From assembly GCF_001904725.1 (NCBI RefSeq), contig NZ_MRCE01000009.1:164660-228659 (forward strand): DNA of 64,000 nucleotides, given 5' to 3'. The position numbers and the translations under genes were made by a program. This document shows positions 28,597 through 39,218 of the stretch, in pieces (position 1 is the stretch's first letter; the number at the start of each line of letters is the position of its first letter). The stretch comes from Phormidium ambiguum IAM M-71 (GTDB lineage Bacteria; Cyanobacteriota; Cyanobacteriia; Cyanobacteriales; Aerosakkonemataceae). The notes under the pieces were generated by a model that was given only the letters and a program-made list of their open reading frames with translations, was not told the origin of the DNA and searched no databases.

Positions 28597-28878
28597 ATGA
28601 AAGAAGTCTTGCTCAGCATTCTCAATTTCTTAGGTTTGGCTTGGTGGATCGAAATTGTCACGCGCAAACCCCAATGCACTTACTATTTCGGCCCTTTTCT
28701 CACTGTGAAAGAAGCCGATCTAGCTAAGACTGGTTACATAGAAGATTTGGAAACCGAAGGGGCGATGGGTTTTATCGTGTTTATCAAACGCTGTAAGCCA
28801 AACGAACTCACAGTAGAACAAGATTTGGGGGAGAGAATTGACCGCAAGGCTTCTCCAGCTTTTAGCGGTCAGTGTTAA
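28597..28878 (+). CDS. DUF1816 domain protein 1
   Basis: A 93-residue cyanobacterial protein of unknown function with the DUF1816 core WWIEIVTRKPQCTYYFGPFLTVKEADLAKTGY and IEDLETEG. A paralogue with the same core lies on the other strand at 42125-42346. The ATG is preceded by GAGGTC. The C-terminal 15 residues after the core have no obvious features. No function assigned. Confidence 0.88.
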   Translation: MKEVLLSILNFLGLAWWIEIVTRKPQCTYYFGPFLTVKEADLAKTGYIEDLETEGAMGFIVFIKRCKPNELTVEQDLGERIDRKASPAFSGQC

Positions 28879-29036
28879 GGGAGGGGGCAGGGGTGCAGGG
28901 GGGCAGGGGGGCAGGGGAGATAACTTCAAACTTATAACTTTCTCCCTAACTCAAAACTCAAAACTCAGAACTCAGAACTCAAAACTTTCCCAGCCCCCCC
29001 ACCTCCCTACCTCCCTACCTCCCTACCTCCTACAAC
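28875..29036. repeat. G-rich repeats, AACTCAAAACTC repeats and CTACCTCC octamer tandem
   Basis: Three low-complexity blocks in a row: GGGGCAGG units (28878-28918), AAAACTCAGAACTC units (28945-28988) and CTACCTCC octamers (28999-29031). The last block encodes the C-terminal residues of the minus-strand hydrolase. Confidence 0.8.
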
Positions 29037-29840
29037 TCTGGGATGATCTGCGATCCAGCGATCGATATCTTGAAGTACCTGTTCGGGAATTTCCCAAGGA
29101 AAAAGATGGGCGGTGTTGGGATAACATTGCCATCGAGAGTTTTGCAAATGCTGTGCTGTTTCTAAACTTGATTCTGGAGTGATATGGCGATCGGCTGAAC
29201 CTGCCAATACCAAAGCCGGACATTGAATTTGTGAAAGGTCAGCCACTCGGTTATAACCTGTTCTAATCGCAGTAGTTAAAGCCCGTGTAGCAGCTGATGA
29301 TGTTCGTAAGTAAGCTGCTACTGCTTCTGTGGCAATAAAGTTGTAAGCACTAGGGGTATGTTGTTGAATCAGGTAGCGAAACAGAGATTTTTTACCGAAA
29401 GTTTCAATATTCCATTGCCAACCCGGTTGTAATTGATTTACGATCGCCGCTAGTCCAGTATAAAGATTATCTTGCCAACTAATTGGCGGATGACTACCAC
29501 GCGGACGGGCAGCAGTGGCAATTAAAATTAATCCGCTGACTTTTTCAGGATTTCTCAGGGCTAATTCCATAGCTAAGATTCCTCCTAAAGACCATCCCAG
29601 TACCAGGCAATTCGGAATCTGTAAGCTGTCTAGCAAGTTCTCTAAGTCCCCCAAATGATCTTGCATAGCAAAATTGCCATCACAGCGACTTTGACCGTAG
29701 CCGCGTAAGTCAGGAGCGATCGTTTGAAAGCGCCGAGAAAGATGTTTGGTAAAAACGGACATACTGTTACTAGAACCTGGATGTCCGTGTAAGCAAAGAA
29801 TGGGAAATCCTGTGCCTTGAATATTAACGTTGAGTTGCAT
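29007..29840 (-). CDS. Alpha/beta hydrolase
   Basis: A 277-residue alpha/beta-hydrolase from ATG 29840 (MQLNVNIQGTGFP). A longer frame from 29870 adds MTNDQLKITK, which is translated TGACCAATTA-type repeat and unlikely to be real. Motifs: oxyanion LHGHPGSSNS, nucleophile elbow GWSLGG (Ser), an Asp in LAGSADRHITPES, and the catalytic His in NTAHLFPWE. The last residues (VVGGREVGR) are encoded by CTACCTCC octamers, so the natural C-terminus has been altered by repeat insertion or expansion. Substrate unknown. Confidence 0.85.
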   Translation of the reverse strand: MQLNVNIQGTGFPILCLHGHPGSSNSMSVFTKHLSRRFQTIAPDLRGYGQSRCDGNFAMQDHLGDLENLLDSLQIPNCLVLGWSLGGILAMELALRNPEKVSGLILIATAARPRGSHPPISWQDNLYTGLAAIVNQLQPGWQWNIETFGKKSLFRYLIQQHTPSAYNFIATEAVAAYLRTSSAATRALTTAIRTGYNRVADLSQIQCPALVLAGSADRHITPESSLETAQHLQNSRWQCYPNTAHLFPWEIPEQVLQDIDRWIADHPRVVGGREVGR

Positions 29841-29858
29841 TTTTGTTATTTTTAATTG

Positions 29859-29905
29859 GTCATTTGTCATGGATCATTTGTAATATTTTTTCAATGACAA
29901 ATGAC
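29859..29905. repeat. 12-bp inverted repeat GTCATTTGTCAT / ATGACAAATGAC
   Basis: Arms at 29859-29870 and 29894-29905 lie between two minus-strand genes (DsbA-like and hydrolase). It is a member of the TGACTAATGAC repeat family. Confidence 0.6.
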
Positions 29906-29919
29906 TAAAACAAGATTAA

Positions 29920-30651
29920 TTATTTAACACGGGCTAAAACATTTTCTACTTCCGTTAATTGTACTGCACCAGAAAATGTTGCACCATTCATGATGAAAAA
30001 GGGAGTGCCGGAAATACCAACGCTTTCCCCTAAAATCATATCTTCGGTGATGGATTTTTCGGCGATTTGGCGATCGCTATTAAACTTCTCCAAATCCAAG
30101 TTCAAATTTTTGGCAGTTTCCAAATAAAACTCTTCGCCAAGTTTATTTTGTTGAGTAAATAAGGCATCATGATATTGCCAGAATTTACCTTGTTGCCCTG
30201 CTGCCCAAGATGCTTTTGCTGCGGGTAAAGCTTCAGGATGAATGCTAGATAAAGGGAAATGTTTATACACTAAAGTAACTTCATCCTGATGTTTTGCCAT
30301 GAATTCTTTAATGGTTTTGTGTGCTTGGGCACAGTAAGGACATTGAAAGTCAGAAAACTCTACTAAAATAATCTTTTTAGCAGGCGATCCGGTAACTGGA
30401 GATTGACTAATTATCGCATCAGGATTGGTTTTCATTTGTTGGACAAATGCCTGTTGCGCCTGTGCTAATTGATTTTGAATTTTCTCTTGGTATGCTTGTA
30501 CAGATTCAACAATTGCTTCGGGATGTTGGCGGATAATTTGTAAAACTTGTTCTTCTAATTGGGTGGGAATTTTGGTCGCTGCTTGGACGGGGGTTGTCCA
30601 CAGTAAGAATGTTAAAGTGAGTAGCAAGAGGAAGATTCGGATTATCGGCAT
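29920..30651 (-). CDS. DsbA-family thioredoxin-fold protein, secreted
   Basis: A 243-residue protein with a Sec signal peptide (IFLLLLTLTFLLWTTPVQA, cleavage near residue 24), a helical linker (25-90) and a DsbA/DsbG-type thioredoxin domain. Active site F-Q-C104-P-Y-C107 and the cis-proline loop GISGTPFF. It is likely a periplasmic or lumenal thiol oxidoreductase. Cyanobacteria usually pair such proteins with a VKOR-type partner, which is not seen nearby. It lies between the hydrolase and the WD40-GTPase gene on the same strand, but with spacers of 79 and 140 nt. Confidence 0.9.
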   Translation of the reverse strand: MPIIRIFLLLLTLTFLLWTTPVQAATKIPTQLEEQVLQIIRQHPEAIVESVQAYQEKIQNQLAQAQQAFVQQMKTNPDAIISQSPVTGSPAKKIILVEFSDFQCPYCAQAHKTIKEFMAKHQDEVTLVYKHFPLSSIHPEALPAAKASWAAGQQGKFWQYHDALFTQQNKLGEEFYLETAKNLNLDLEKFNSDRQIAEKSITEDMILGESVGISGTPFFIMNGATFSGAVQLTEVENVLARVK

Positions 30652-30791
30652 AATTTACCTCATGAGATGGTGAGATGCTGATGTTTTTATTTTAAGTGGA
30701 ATTTGGGTTGCGGCATCGCTTCTTCATTTTTTGATTCAAATTTTCGACAATGTTAGCTAAATTAATTTAAAATTGTTCCCAATCATTGCGA

Positions 30792-33791
30792 TTATTCAAT
30801 AATAGTTTGGTTTTTTGGATCACCCGATTTTAGCGCACGCGGGGCTTGGGCTAATCGTTCTAATCTAACAGCTTTAATTGCATCTATCGTCAATTCTTCG
30901 CCATTGAAAATAACAGTGCGAGATGGTTTATCTCCTTGCTTTCTCAAGTACTCAGTAATATTCATCCAAAACATTTTACCGTCACTTTCTCGAATAACAA
31001 GATATACAGGATAACGATGAGACAACCAATATTCTATATGTCGCTCATCCTTTATGTAGAACTTAAGAACTCCTTTTTTGTCAGGTTTTAAGTAAGAGTC
31101 TCCTGATTTTAACTGTATATAAATACGTTCACCTGAAGCCTCTCGCTTGTTGTTTTTGAATTCAATCTCAAGGTCAATTCCCCAGTCATCATTAGTTAAT
31201 AGGCGCGGTATTTGTCCTGCTTTGCCAACTAAAGTAAGCATTTCCCCTTCGAGAATTATTCTCTTGCTTGCATTATCAAGGCTTTGATCAATCTGCTCAT
31301 CTAATTTATGAACCTTTGCTTGAAACTCGTCGTTTTTACCAAAGGTTTCTTCTATTAGATCTATTAGCGGAATATCAGCGTAGCAGAATTGACAAGGAAT
31401 AGTAGTTCGTCCTTGTTCAAGATGAAATTTTACCGCTTTTCTACTTTCTACCTCGTTATGACATTCTAAGCATCTATAAATACGCGCTCTCTCAACTTTG
31501 CCATCCAATGCTTTGCGCTTTAGATGTTCATGAACATATTTTAAAAATAAGATTTTTGTTGGTTCTGGAACCTCAGCACCAAAAAATACAGTGAGTAGGC
31601 CAGTACCCTCATCAATTTCTTTTAAAATAAAACCACATCTACTTGATGTATCTGTTAAGCCAAATGGTAGAAATATAGCAGCATTTTTCCATAGAGGTTC
31701 CATGTTAAACGCTTCACTGTAATATAGACGAACAACAAGTGTTGCGTAAGCATTCAAAATGGCACCTTCAAATATGTATTTAACAAGAATTCCATCGGGT
31801 TCTGGATGCTCAGGTAACTCTCGATTGAATTGCGAAGGAAAGATAAGTTTGCCTTCATCTAGAATAGCTAATTGTTTTGTAATAAACAATTCAATAGTTG
31901 ATTGAAGAATGATTCGCTCATTATCTTGCTTAATACGTTTAAGGGAACCAAAGTCAAACTTACCCTCTCTTGCTGTTTGTGCTTCTAAAAAACCAAGACC
32001 ATCAGGTTGCCTCCGAGCAGCACTTGCCATTGCTGAGGCATAATTATCTAGAAGTTCAGATTGTAGTAAAACATAATTACCAAATGATAAAATTCTCACT
32101 AGATCATGTGCTTCTACCTGCTTAATAGCAGCTGTGAATTCTTCTTCATCAAAACTTGCTTTTGATAGAATTTGAAAATGTTGTCTTAATTCCGTTATCG
32201 TTTTAAGAATTTGATTGTTTTGCTTCTTATTTACAACGAAATCCTTCATATTTTTGAACAAAGGCTGAGATACATTTTGAGGTAAATTATCCCAATTTAT
32301 TCCTTTTTCAACTTGCTTGAGTAAATCTTTTATCCCCTCTCCAGTTTTAGCAGATGTAAAGAAAACCCCTTGAAAACCTGCCTCGGCTGCATAAGTCTGC
32401 ATCCGTTCAAGAGTGACTGTTGGTGTACAAACGTCCGTTTTAGCTGCTACAAGATATTTAACTAAATGATCGCTATCTTTTGCTTGTTGTAGTGCTTTAT
32501 TCCAAAATGAAACTCCACGAAACGGATCATTAGGATCTGAAGCATCTACCAGAACTAGCGCTACGTCTGTCTGATCGAGTGACAGTTGATGAATTAATCG
32601 AAATTCTGGTTGTCCAGCTAAGTCCCAAATTAGAGTTTCACGAGTTTCTTTAAGACCCTCTTTTGAAGTATGAGGTTTTACAGATAAATTTAGAACTCGA
32701 CGACCATGCGTTGCATCTGTTGCTTTAAATTCTTCTCCTACTAAAACCATACCTAGTGAAGTTTTGCCCACAGTTTGATCTCCAACCAGTACGATTTTGG
32801 CATTTCGATATCGAACGGACTCGGATTCTAGAAATTTATTGAATAAAGCATCAATATTTACATCCCAGATGCAAATCTCTTGATCTTGATTACCAATAGC
32901 TGCTAAGAGCGATGAATTTGGACAAAATTGTATTTCACGATCAGACAAACCTAAACTAGGTTCCTGTAATACTGCTACAGTATCCCAAGTATCAGTACGC
33001 CAGAACCTTACTGTTCCATCTTTAGCTTTAGAAGCTAAAAGACGACCATCAAATGAGAAAGAAACACTTGTTACATCTTTTACATGACCCTCTAGTTGAT
33101 TGATTAGTCGTCCTTCATTAAGGATCAAAATTATAGACTTGGTGCCAAGAGCAATCAAAGTTCCACAAGGGGAAAGTGCCATACTCGTGATAGAGTCAGC
33201 AATTTTCTTAGAGAACATCTGCATCATTTCACCCGTTTCTACATCCCAAATTCCAATCATATGGAGATAAGAGGATACAAGCGTTTGACTATCTGAAGAC
33301 CAAACTATATTCTGGCTTTTAAGGTCAAAAAATCCCCATTCCCATACCTTTTGGCACTTTGTTGTCTTCATATCCCATAGCCGGATAGTATTATCACGGG
33401 AACTAGATGCGATAGTTCTGCCATCCGGCGACCACGACACTTTCCAAACCCAGTCGTTATGACCTTTTAGTTGCTTGCGCCTCTTTCCTGTTTTGATATT
33501 CCAAAGCCAAATGGTCGTGTCACCACAACCTGATGCCAGCATTGTTCCATCTGGCGACCAAGTTATGCTACTAATCTTGCTTGATGGTTGTCGAAGTGTC
33601 CAAATCACCTTTCCATTCGCTACATCACAAACCTGAACCGTGTTATTGCTTGTGGCGATTGCAATCATCTGTCCGTCAGGCGACCAAGCTATGTCATTAA
33701 TAAGGCCCTGTTGCTCATGAAATTTTTGACGCAGTGTAAATCCAAAAGGAATTTTTCTCTGTTCCTTAGTTTTTTTTGATTTGTCAGCCAT
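30792..33791 (-). CDS. WD40 - Roc-like GTPase - COR-like - zinc motif - DUF4365 multidomain protein
   Basis: 999 residues from ATG 33791; an upstream in-frame start at 33896 adds 35 less convincing residues. Domains: six or seven WD40 repeats (about 20-312, recurring SPDG..A and LW endings); a Ras/Roc-type GTPase with P-loop GDQTVGKTS (337-345), G3 DLAGQ (390-394), G4 AKTD (450-453) and G5 TSAK (479-482); a COR-like region (500-765); a CxxC...CxxC pair (C774/C777, C800/C803); and a C-terminal DUF4365 domain (850-965) with GID (D873) and IQLK (K895), the pattern of PD-(D/E)xK nuclease-like folds. A sensor-switch-effector layout suggests signalling or anti-phage defence (inference). No GCGATCGC occurs in this gene, unlike most neighbours, hinting at transfer. 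Confidence 0.85.
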   Translation of the reverse strand: MADKSKKTKEQRKIPFGFTLRQKFHEQQGLINDIAWSPDGQMIAIATSNNTVQVCDVANGKVIWTLRQPSSKISSITWSPDGTMLASGCGDTTIWLWNIKTGKRRKQLKGHNDWVWKVSWSPDGRTIASSSRDNTIRLWDMKTTKCQKVWEWGFFDLKSQNIVWSSDSQTLVSSYLHMIGIWDVETGEMMQMFSKKIADSITSMALSPCGTLIALGTKSIILILNEGRLINQLEGHVKDVTSVSFSFDGRLLASKAKDGTVRFWRTDTWDTVAVLQEPSLGLSDREIQFCPNSSLLAAIGNQDQEICIWDVNIDALFNKFLESESVRYRNAKIVLVGDQTVGKTSLGMVLVGEEFKATDATHGRRVLNLSVKPHTSKEGLKETRETLIWDLAGQPEFRLIHQLSLDQTDVALVLVDASDPNDPFRGVSFWNKALQQAKDSDHLVKYLVAAKTDVCTPTVTLERMQTYAAEAGFQGVFFTSAKTGEGIKDLLKQVEKGINWDNLPQNVSQPLFKNMKDFVVNKKQNNQILKTITELRQHFQILSKASFDEEEFTAAIKQVEAHDLVRILSFGNYVLLQSELLDNYASAMASAARRQPDGLGFLEAQTAREGKFDFGSLKRIKQDNERIILQSTIELFITKQLAILDEGKLIFPSQFNRELPEHPEPDGILVKYIFEGAILNAYATLVVRLYYSEAFNMEPLWKNAAIFLPFGLTDTSSRCGFILKEIDEGTGLLTVFFGAEVPEPTKILFLKYVHEHLKRKALDGKVERARIYRCLECHNEVESRKAVKFHLEQGRTTIPCQFCYADIPLIDLIEETFGKNDEFQAKVHKLDEQIDQSLDNASKRIILEGEMLTLVGKAGQIPRLLTNDDWGIDLEIEFKNNKREASGERIYIQLKSGDSYLKPDKKGVLKFYIKDERHIEYWLSHRYPVYLVIRESDGKMFWMNITEYLRKQGDKPSRTVIFNGEELTIDAIKAVRLERLAQAPRALKSGDPKNQTIIE

Positions 33792-34064
33792 GCTGGTTCT
33801 AAAAACAATATATGGTGATTTGAAGAGGTTGTTTGGGTCGATCTTACATGGTCTGTCCAAATACTGGCTTGTTGCGGTCATAGCTAGATGCCACAAAACT
33901 TTACATTTAATTGCGGCAAAATAGATATTTAAACGTTAGAATAGCGTGTTCATCTGCCCAACCTAAGCTTTTGAGAATTGCCTCAGTGACGATCGAGGTA
34001 ATTTTCAATGGATGAAGAAACCTATACTTATAGATCTGGCAATAAGATAAAAAGAGGTCGCTGC

Positions 34065-35525
34065 ATGGCATCCATCCGCGAGTTGCACCAACAACTCATC
34101 ACCAAAGAACGTTCTGCTGTAGAAATAACTAAGGAAGCTTTAGAACGCATCGAGACGGTAGAACCGAAAGTGCGTAGTTTTTTATGCGTCACAGCAGACA
34201 AGGCTTTAGAACAGGCAAAGGCGGTAGACGCAAAAATTGCAGCTGGTGAAGAAATTGGGCTGCTGGCGGGAATTCCTATTGCCATTAAGGACAATATGTG
34301 TACTAAAGGAATTCCCACTACTTGCGGCTCAAAAATTTTGCAAGGTTTTATCCCTCCCTACGAGTCAACCGTAACCCAAAAGTTGGCGGAAGCTGGGGCG
34401 GTAATGGTGGGTAAGGCGAACATGGACGAGTTCGCAATGGGTAGTTCTACGGAAACTTCGGCTTATCAGGTTACAGCTAACCCTTGGGATTTGCAAAGGG
34501 TTCCCGGTGGTTCTTCGGGGGGTTCGGCGGCGGCTGTGGCGGCTGATGAAGCTGTGGTGTCTTTGGGTTCGGATACTGGGGGATCGATTCGGTTGCCTGC
34601 GTCTTTCTGCGGTATTGTGGGGATGAAGCCGACTTATGGGTTGGTTTCTCGTTTCGGTTTGGTGGCTTATGGTTCTTCTTTGGATCAAATTGGGCCTTTT
34701 GGTCGATCGGTCGAAGATACAGCTATTTTACTCGGTGCGATCGCAGGTTACGATCCCAAGGATTCTACTAGTTTAAATGTGAAAATCCCCAATTATGCTA
34801 AATCTTTGAAGCCGAATTTCAAAGTTAGGGGTGTTTTAAGAGTTGGCGTAATTTCGGAAACTTTTGGCCAAGGTTTAGAACCAGTTGTAGAGAAAGCTGT
34901 AACTAAAGCGATCGAAGTTTTGCAAGAATTAGGTGCAGAAATTCATGTGATTTCTTGCCCTCGTTTCCGCTATGGTCTACCAGCATATTACATCATTGCT
35001 CCTTCGGAAGCTTCGGCAAATTTAGCCCGTTACGATGGAGTGAAATACGGTATGCGCGATGAAGATGCTAGTAATCTTTTATCTATGTATACTAAGACTC
35101 GCGCTGCTGGATTTGGCCCTGAAGTAAAGCGGCGGATTATGTTAGGAACTTATGCTTTATCAGCAGGTTACTATGATGCCTATTATTTGAAGGCACAAAA
35201 AGTCCGCACTTTAATTAAAAAAGACTTCGATAGTGCTTTTGAAAAGGTGGATATTCTAGTTTCTCCTACTGCGCCAACAACAGCATTTAAAGTAGGTGAT
35301 AAAACAGCCGATCCTTTGAGTATGTACTTAACCGATTTGATGACAATTCCAGTTAATTTGGCTGGGTTGCCTGGGGTAAGTATTCCTTGCGGTTTTGATG
35401 AACAAGGTTTACCAATTGGTTTGCAATTAATCGGCAATGTTTTACAAGAAGAATTACTCCTACAAGTAGCTTATGCTTACGAACAAGCAACTACTTGGAA
35501 TGAGAAAAAGCCGAATTTGGATTAA
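34065..35525 (+). CDS. gatA: Asp-tRNA(Asn)/Glu-tRNA(Gln) amidotransferase subunit A
   Basis: The amidase subunit of GatCAB, which releases ammonia from glutamine to amidate mischarged Glu-tRNA(Gln) or Asp-tRNA(Asn). A frame opens at 34008, but ATG 34065 with AGAGG 8 nt upstream starts at [11 protein letters not shown], the family N-terminus, giving 486 residues. The amidase-signature catalytic triad is visible: Lys in [11 protein letters not shown], Ser in [13 protein letters not shown], and the nucleophile Ser in [13 protein letters not shown]. gatB and gatC are not adjacent. Bases 34380-34700 are rich in GGT/GCG-type codons compared with the rest. Confidence 0.97.
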   Translation: MASIRELHQQLITKERSAVEITKEALERIETVEPKVRSFLCVTADKALEQAKAVDAKIAAGEEIGLLAGIPIAIKDNMCTKGIPTTCGSKILQGFIPPYESTVTQKLAEAGAVMVGKANMDEFAMGSSTETSAYQVTANPWDLQRVPGGSSGGSAAAVAADEAVVSLGSDTGGSIRLPASFCGIVGMKPTYGLVSRFGLVAYGSSLDQIGPFGRSVEDTAILLGAIAGYDPKDSTSLNVKIPNYAKSLKPNFKVRGVLRVGVISETFGQGLEPVVEKAVTKAIEVLQELGAEIHVISCPRFRYGLPAYYIIAPSEASANLARYDGVKYGMRDEDASNLLSMYTKTRAAGFGPEVKRRIMLGTYALSAGYYDAYYLKAQKVRTLIKKDFDSAFEKVDILVSPTAPTTAFKVGDKTADPLSMYLTDLMTIPVNLAGLPGVSIPCGFDEQGLPIGLQLIGNVLQEELLLQVAYAYEQATTWNEKKPNLD

Positions 35526-35635
35526 CTTGGGGACTGGGGACTAGGATTGGGGACTAGGGAATTATCTCTTCGCCAATCACTAGTAACCAATTACCAATTA
35601 CCAACTAACAACTACCCATTACCAATTACCAAGAA
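35526..35635. repeat. GGGGACT and ACCAATTACC low-complexity spacer
   Basis: GGGGACTGGGGACTAGG repeats are followed by six ACCAATTACC-like units up to the dnaE ATG. No Shine-Dalgarno is visible in front of dnaE; CCAAGAAAT is the nearest purine run. Confidence 0.75.
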
Positions 35636-35637
35636 AT

Positions 35638-38600
35638 ATGTCTTTTGTTGGTTTACACACTCACAGCGATTACAGTTTACTTGATGGCGCAAGTCAAATT
35701 CCTGAATTGATCGATCGCGTTATCGAATTGGGTATGCCTGCGATCGCACTTACCGATCATGGTGTAATGTATGGTGCGATCGAATTAATTAAAGTTTGCC
35801 GCAATAAGAACGTAAAGCCGATCGTCGGTAACGAAATGTATGTGGTAGAAGGCGACATCGAAAAACAAGAAAAACGCCGTCGCAAATATCACCAAATCGT
35901 CTTAGCTAAAGATACCCAAGGTTACAAAAACTTAGTTAAATTAACCACTATTTCTCACCTGCAAGGCGTTCAAGGTAAAGGTATTTTTTCCCGTCCTTGT
36001 ATTAACCGAGAGTTATTAGAAAAATATCATGAAGGGTTAATTGTCACTAGCGGTTGTCGTGCAGGTCAAGTGCCACAATTGATTTTACAAGGTAAACTAA
36101 AAGAAGCCAGAGAATGCGCTAAATGGTATCAAGATGTATTTAAAGATGATTATTATTTAGAAATTCAGGATCACGGTTATTTAGAAGATAGAATTGTTAA
36201 TGTTGAAATCGTTAAAATTTCCCAAGAATTAGGCATTAAAGTTGTTGCAACTAATGATTCTCATTTTACAGGTTGCTCTGATGTGGAAGCGCACGATGCT
36301 TTATTATGTATTAATACAGGACAAAAATTAATAGAAGATAAGCGAATGCGCTATAGCGGGACGGAATATTTAAAATCCCCGGAAGAAATGGCGCATTTAT
36401 TCCGCGATCATTTGCCAGATGAAGTAATTAAAGAAGCAATAGAAAACACTTTAGAAGTATCACATAAAGTTAAAAAATATGAAATCTTTAACGAACCTAG
36501 ATTACCAGATTATCCGGTTCCTCCCGAACATACACCTAGCACTTATTTAGAACAACTGGCTAGAGAAGGATTGCAAGAAAGATGCAATAGTCGTAGTTAT
36601 AATGACATCGAATCAGCATATAAAGAACGGTTGGAATATGAATTAAAAATGATCGAACAAATGGGATTTTCTACTTACTTTTTAGTAGTAGGAGATTACA
36701 TCAGATTCGCCAGAGATAAAGGCATTCCAGTTGGCCCCGGAAGAGGTTCTGCGGCTGGTTCTTTAGTTGCTTACGCTTTAAAAATTACTAATATTGACCC
36801 TGTACATCACGGGCTTTTATTTGAACGTTTCTTAAATCCAGAACGGAAATCAATGCCTGATATTGATACTGATTTTTGTATTGAAAGAAGGCAAGAAGTT
36901 ATTGAATATGTAACTGAAAAATACGGCAAAGAAAGGGTAGCGCAAATCATTACTTTTAACCGTTTGACTTCTAAAGCGGTGTTAAAAGATGTCGCCAGAG
37001 TGTTGGATATTCCCTACAAAGAAGCGGATGAAATGGCGAAATTAATTCCGGTAGTCAGGGGAAAACCAACTAAGTTAAAGGTGATGATTTCTGATGATAC
37101 TCCTGCCCAAGAGTTTAAAGAAAAATATGATAATGATGAAAATGTCCGCCGTTGGATTGATATGGCAATGCGGATTGAAGGTACCAACAAAACCTTTGGT
37201 GTTCACGCTGCGGGTGTGGTAATTTCTGCTCAACCTTTGGATGAAGTCGTACCATTACAAAAGAATAATGACGGTTCAGTAATTACTCAGTATTTCATGG
37301 AAGATTTGGAATCTCTGGGTTTGTTAAAAATGGACTTTTTGGGGTTGAAAAACCTGACGATTATTCAAAATACTTTAGATTTAATCGAGAAAAATCGCGG
37401 ATTTCATGTCGATCCCGATGATATTACTGCTGATGAAAGAAAGGCATTTAAAATATTATCTAAAGGTGAGGTTAAAAAACGCCCACCAGAGGTGGAAAAA
37501 ACTTATAAGGTTCTGGAAAAAGGACATTTGGAAGGGGTTTTTCAATTAGAATCTTCGGGAATGCTTGATGTGGTGAAAAAGTTAAAACCGTCGAGTATCG
37601 AAGATATTTCTTCAATTTTAGCTTTATATCGACCGGGGCCGTTAGATGCAGGGTTGATTCCGAAATTTATCGATCGCAAACACGGCAGAGAAGAAATTAA
37701 CTACGAACATCCATTGCTAGAACCCATACTTCAAGAAACTTATGCGGTACTAGTATATCAAGAGCAAATCATGAAAATGGCTCAAGATTTGGCGGGATAT
37801 ACTTTAGGTCAAGCTGATTTATTAAGGCGCGCAATGGGCAAAAAAAAGGCCGAAGAAATGCAGAAACAGCGCGAAACTTTTATTGATGGCTCAACTAAAA
37901 ATGGTGTTAATAGAAGAATAGCAGAACAACTATTCGATCAAATGGTTTTGTTCGCGGAGTACTGTTTTAATAAATCCCATTCCACCGCCTACGCTTATGT
38001 TACTTACCAAACTGCTTATTTAAAAGCAAATTTCACTGGCGAATACATGGCTGCATTGCTGACAGCTAACAGTGGCGATCAAGATAAAGTCCAAAAATAC
38101 ATTGCTAACTGTCAAGAATTAAATATTAAAGTAGAAGGGCCAAATATTAACCGTTCTGACATAGATTTTACACCTTCAGATGGGAAAATTTTGTTTGGTT
38201 TATCGGCAATCAAAAATGTGGGTGAAAATGCGATTAAAAATATTTTAGAAGTGCGGAAAGCGGGAGGAAAATTTACAGATTTGGCGGATTTGTGCGATCG
38301 CGTTAACCTCCACAGCGTCAACAGCCGCGCTTTAGAAGCATTAATTAAATGTGGCGCATTAGATTGTTTGAATACAAATCGTCAACAACTAATTGAACAT
38401 CTACCTTTAGTCGTCAGTTGGGCACAAAAAAGTAAAGGCGTTTCCGATCAACCAACTTTATTTGACTTAGGAAGTGTCAGAAGTCCCGCACCAAAAGCAC
38501 CACAAATCAATGATTTTGCACCAAAAGAAAAGCTACAATTTGAAAAAGAATTGTTAGGTTTTTATGTTTCTGCTCATCCCTTAAAAGCCATAGAAAAATT

Positions 38601-39216
38601 AGCGCCTAAATTAGGTTTAGATCCTACTCCTATCACACTTAATAAATTTACAGAAAAGCCTAAAGGAAATGTTCATGTGATTGTCATGATTACGGAAATT
38701 AAAAAAGTAGTCACTAAAAAAGGCGATCCAATGGCAATTCTGCAAATAGAAGATTTAACTGGTAAATATGAAGCAGTTGTTTTTCCTAAAACTTATGACA
38801 AAGTTAATCCTGCTTTAGTCACAGATGCACCAATAATTTTGAAAGGAAAAGTAGACACAAAAGAAGAACAAATTCAACTAATTGTTAATGAAGCTGAGTT
38901 AGTTCCCGCTGATGCACTGGCGAGTTTAGAAGAAAGTTCTTTAACAGAAGATGAACCAGAAATTATGGTAATTTTGGAACTAACGCCGCAGCAAATAGAA
39001 GAACAGCAACTACTGGAAAATCTTAAGGCAATTTTGACAGAATACACCAGCAATGAGCAATCAAAATTTCCTGTAGTTGCTCTTTTACAAGGCGAACATT
39101 CACGCCAAGCTGTTCGCTTTGGCAAAGAATATTGGGTACAGGATTATGAAACTGCTGTTTCTCGTCTGCAAAATGCTAAATTCAATGCGCGAATTTATCA
39201 GCCTATTGAATTTTAA
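35638..39216 (+). CDS. dnaE: DNA polymerase III alpha subunit, uninterrupted (no intein)
   Basis: The 1192-residue replicative polymerase. The PHP domain starts [14 protein letters not shown]. The catalytic palm has [12 protein letters not shown] (D408-D412) and the third Asp in [10 protein letters not shown] (D566). A C-terminal OB-type domain reads [12 protein letters not shown] and [18 protein letters not shown]. In many cyanobacteria dnaE is split into two genes joined by the Npu/Ssp DnaE split intein at a fixed site before CFN. Here that site is intact as FAEY775-C776[11 protein letters not shown], so the gene is continuous and intein-free. It starts after a repeat-rich spacer. Confidence 0.97.
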   Translation: MSFVGLHTHSDYSLLDGASQIPELIDRVIELGMPAIALTDHGVMYGAIELIKVCRNKNVKPIVGNEMYVVEGDIEKQEKRRRKYHQIVLAKDTQGYKNLVKLTTISHLQGVQGKGIFSRPCINRELLEKYHEGLIVTSGCRAGQVPQLILQGKLKEARECAKWYQDVFKDDYYLEIQDHGYLEDRIVNVEIVKISQELGIKVVATNDSHFTGCSDVEAHDALLCINTGQKLIEDKRMRYSGTEYLKSPEEMAHLFRDHLPDEVIKEAIENTLEVSHKVKKYEIFNEPRLPDYPVPPEHTPSTYLEQLAREGLQERCNSRSYNDIESAYKERLEYELKMIEQMGFSTYFLVVGDYIRFARDKGIPVGPGRGSAAGSLVAYALKITNIDPVHHGLLFERFLNPERKSMPDIDTDFCIERRQEVIEYVTEKYGKERVAQIITFNRLTSKAVLKDVARVLDIPYKEADEMAKLIPVVRGKPTKLKVMISDDTPAQEFKEKYDNDENVRRWIDMAMRIEGTNKTFGVHAAGVVISAQPLDEVVPLQKNNDGSVITQYFMEDLESLGLLKMDFLGLKNLTIIQNTLDLIEKNRGFHVDPDDITADERKAFKILSKGEVKKRPPEVEKTYKVLEKGHLEGVFQLESSGMLDVVKKLKPSSIEDISSILALYRPGPLDAGLIPKFIDRKHGREEINYEHPLLEPILQETYAVLVYQEQIMKMAQDLAGYTLGQADLLRRAMGKKKAEEMQKQRETFIDGSTKNGVNRRIAEQLFDQMVLFAEYCFNKSHSTAYAYVTYQTAYLKANFTGEYMAALLTANSGDQDKVQKYIANCQELNIKVEGPNINRSDIDFTPSDGKILFGLSAIKNVGENAIKNILEVRKAGGKFTDLADLCDRVNLHSVNSRALEALIKCGALDCLNTNRQQLIEHLPLVVSWAQKSKGVSDQPTLFDLGSVRSPAPKAPQINDFAPKEKLQFEKELLGFYVSAHPLKAIEKLAPKLGLDPTPITLNKFTEKPKGNVHVIVMITEIKKVVTKKGDPMAILQIEDLTGKYEAVVFPKTYDKVNPALVTDAPIILKGKVDTKEEQIQLIVNEAELVPADALASLEESSLTEDEPEIMVILELTPQQIEEQQLLENLKAILTEYTSNEQSKFPVVALLQGEHSRQAVRFGKEYWVQDYETAVSRLQNAKFNARIYQPIEF

Positions 39217-39218
39217 AA

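Noticed and set aside
28838..29182. 114-residue plus-strand frame
   Set aside because: It runs through G-rich and octamer repeats and then antisense to the hydrolase gene.
35638..39216. DnaE split-intein halves
   Set aside because: The extein junction is uninterrupted, and no CLSYDTE-type intein sequence occurs.
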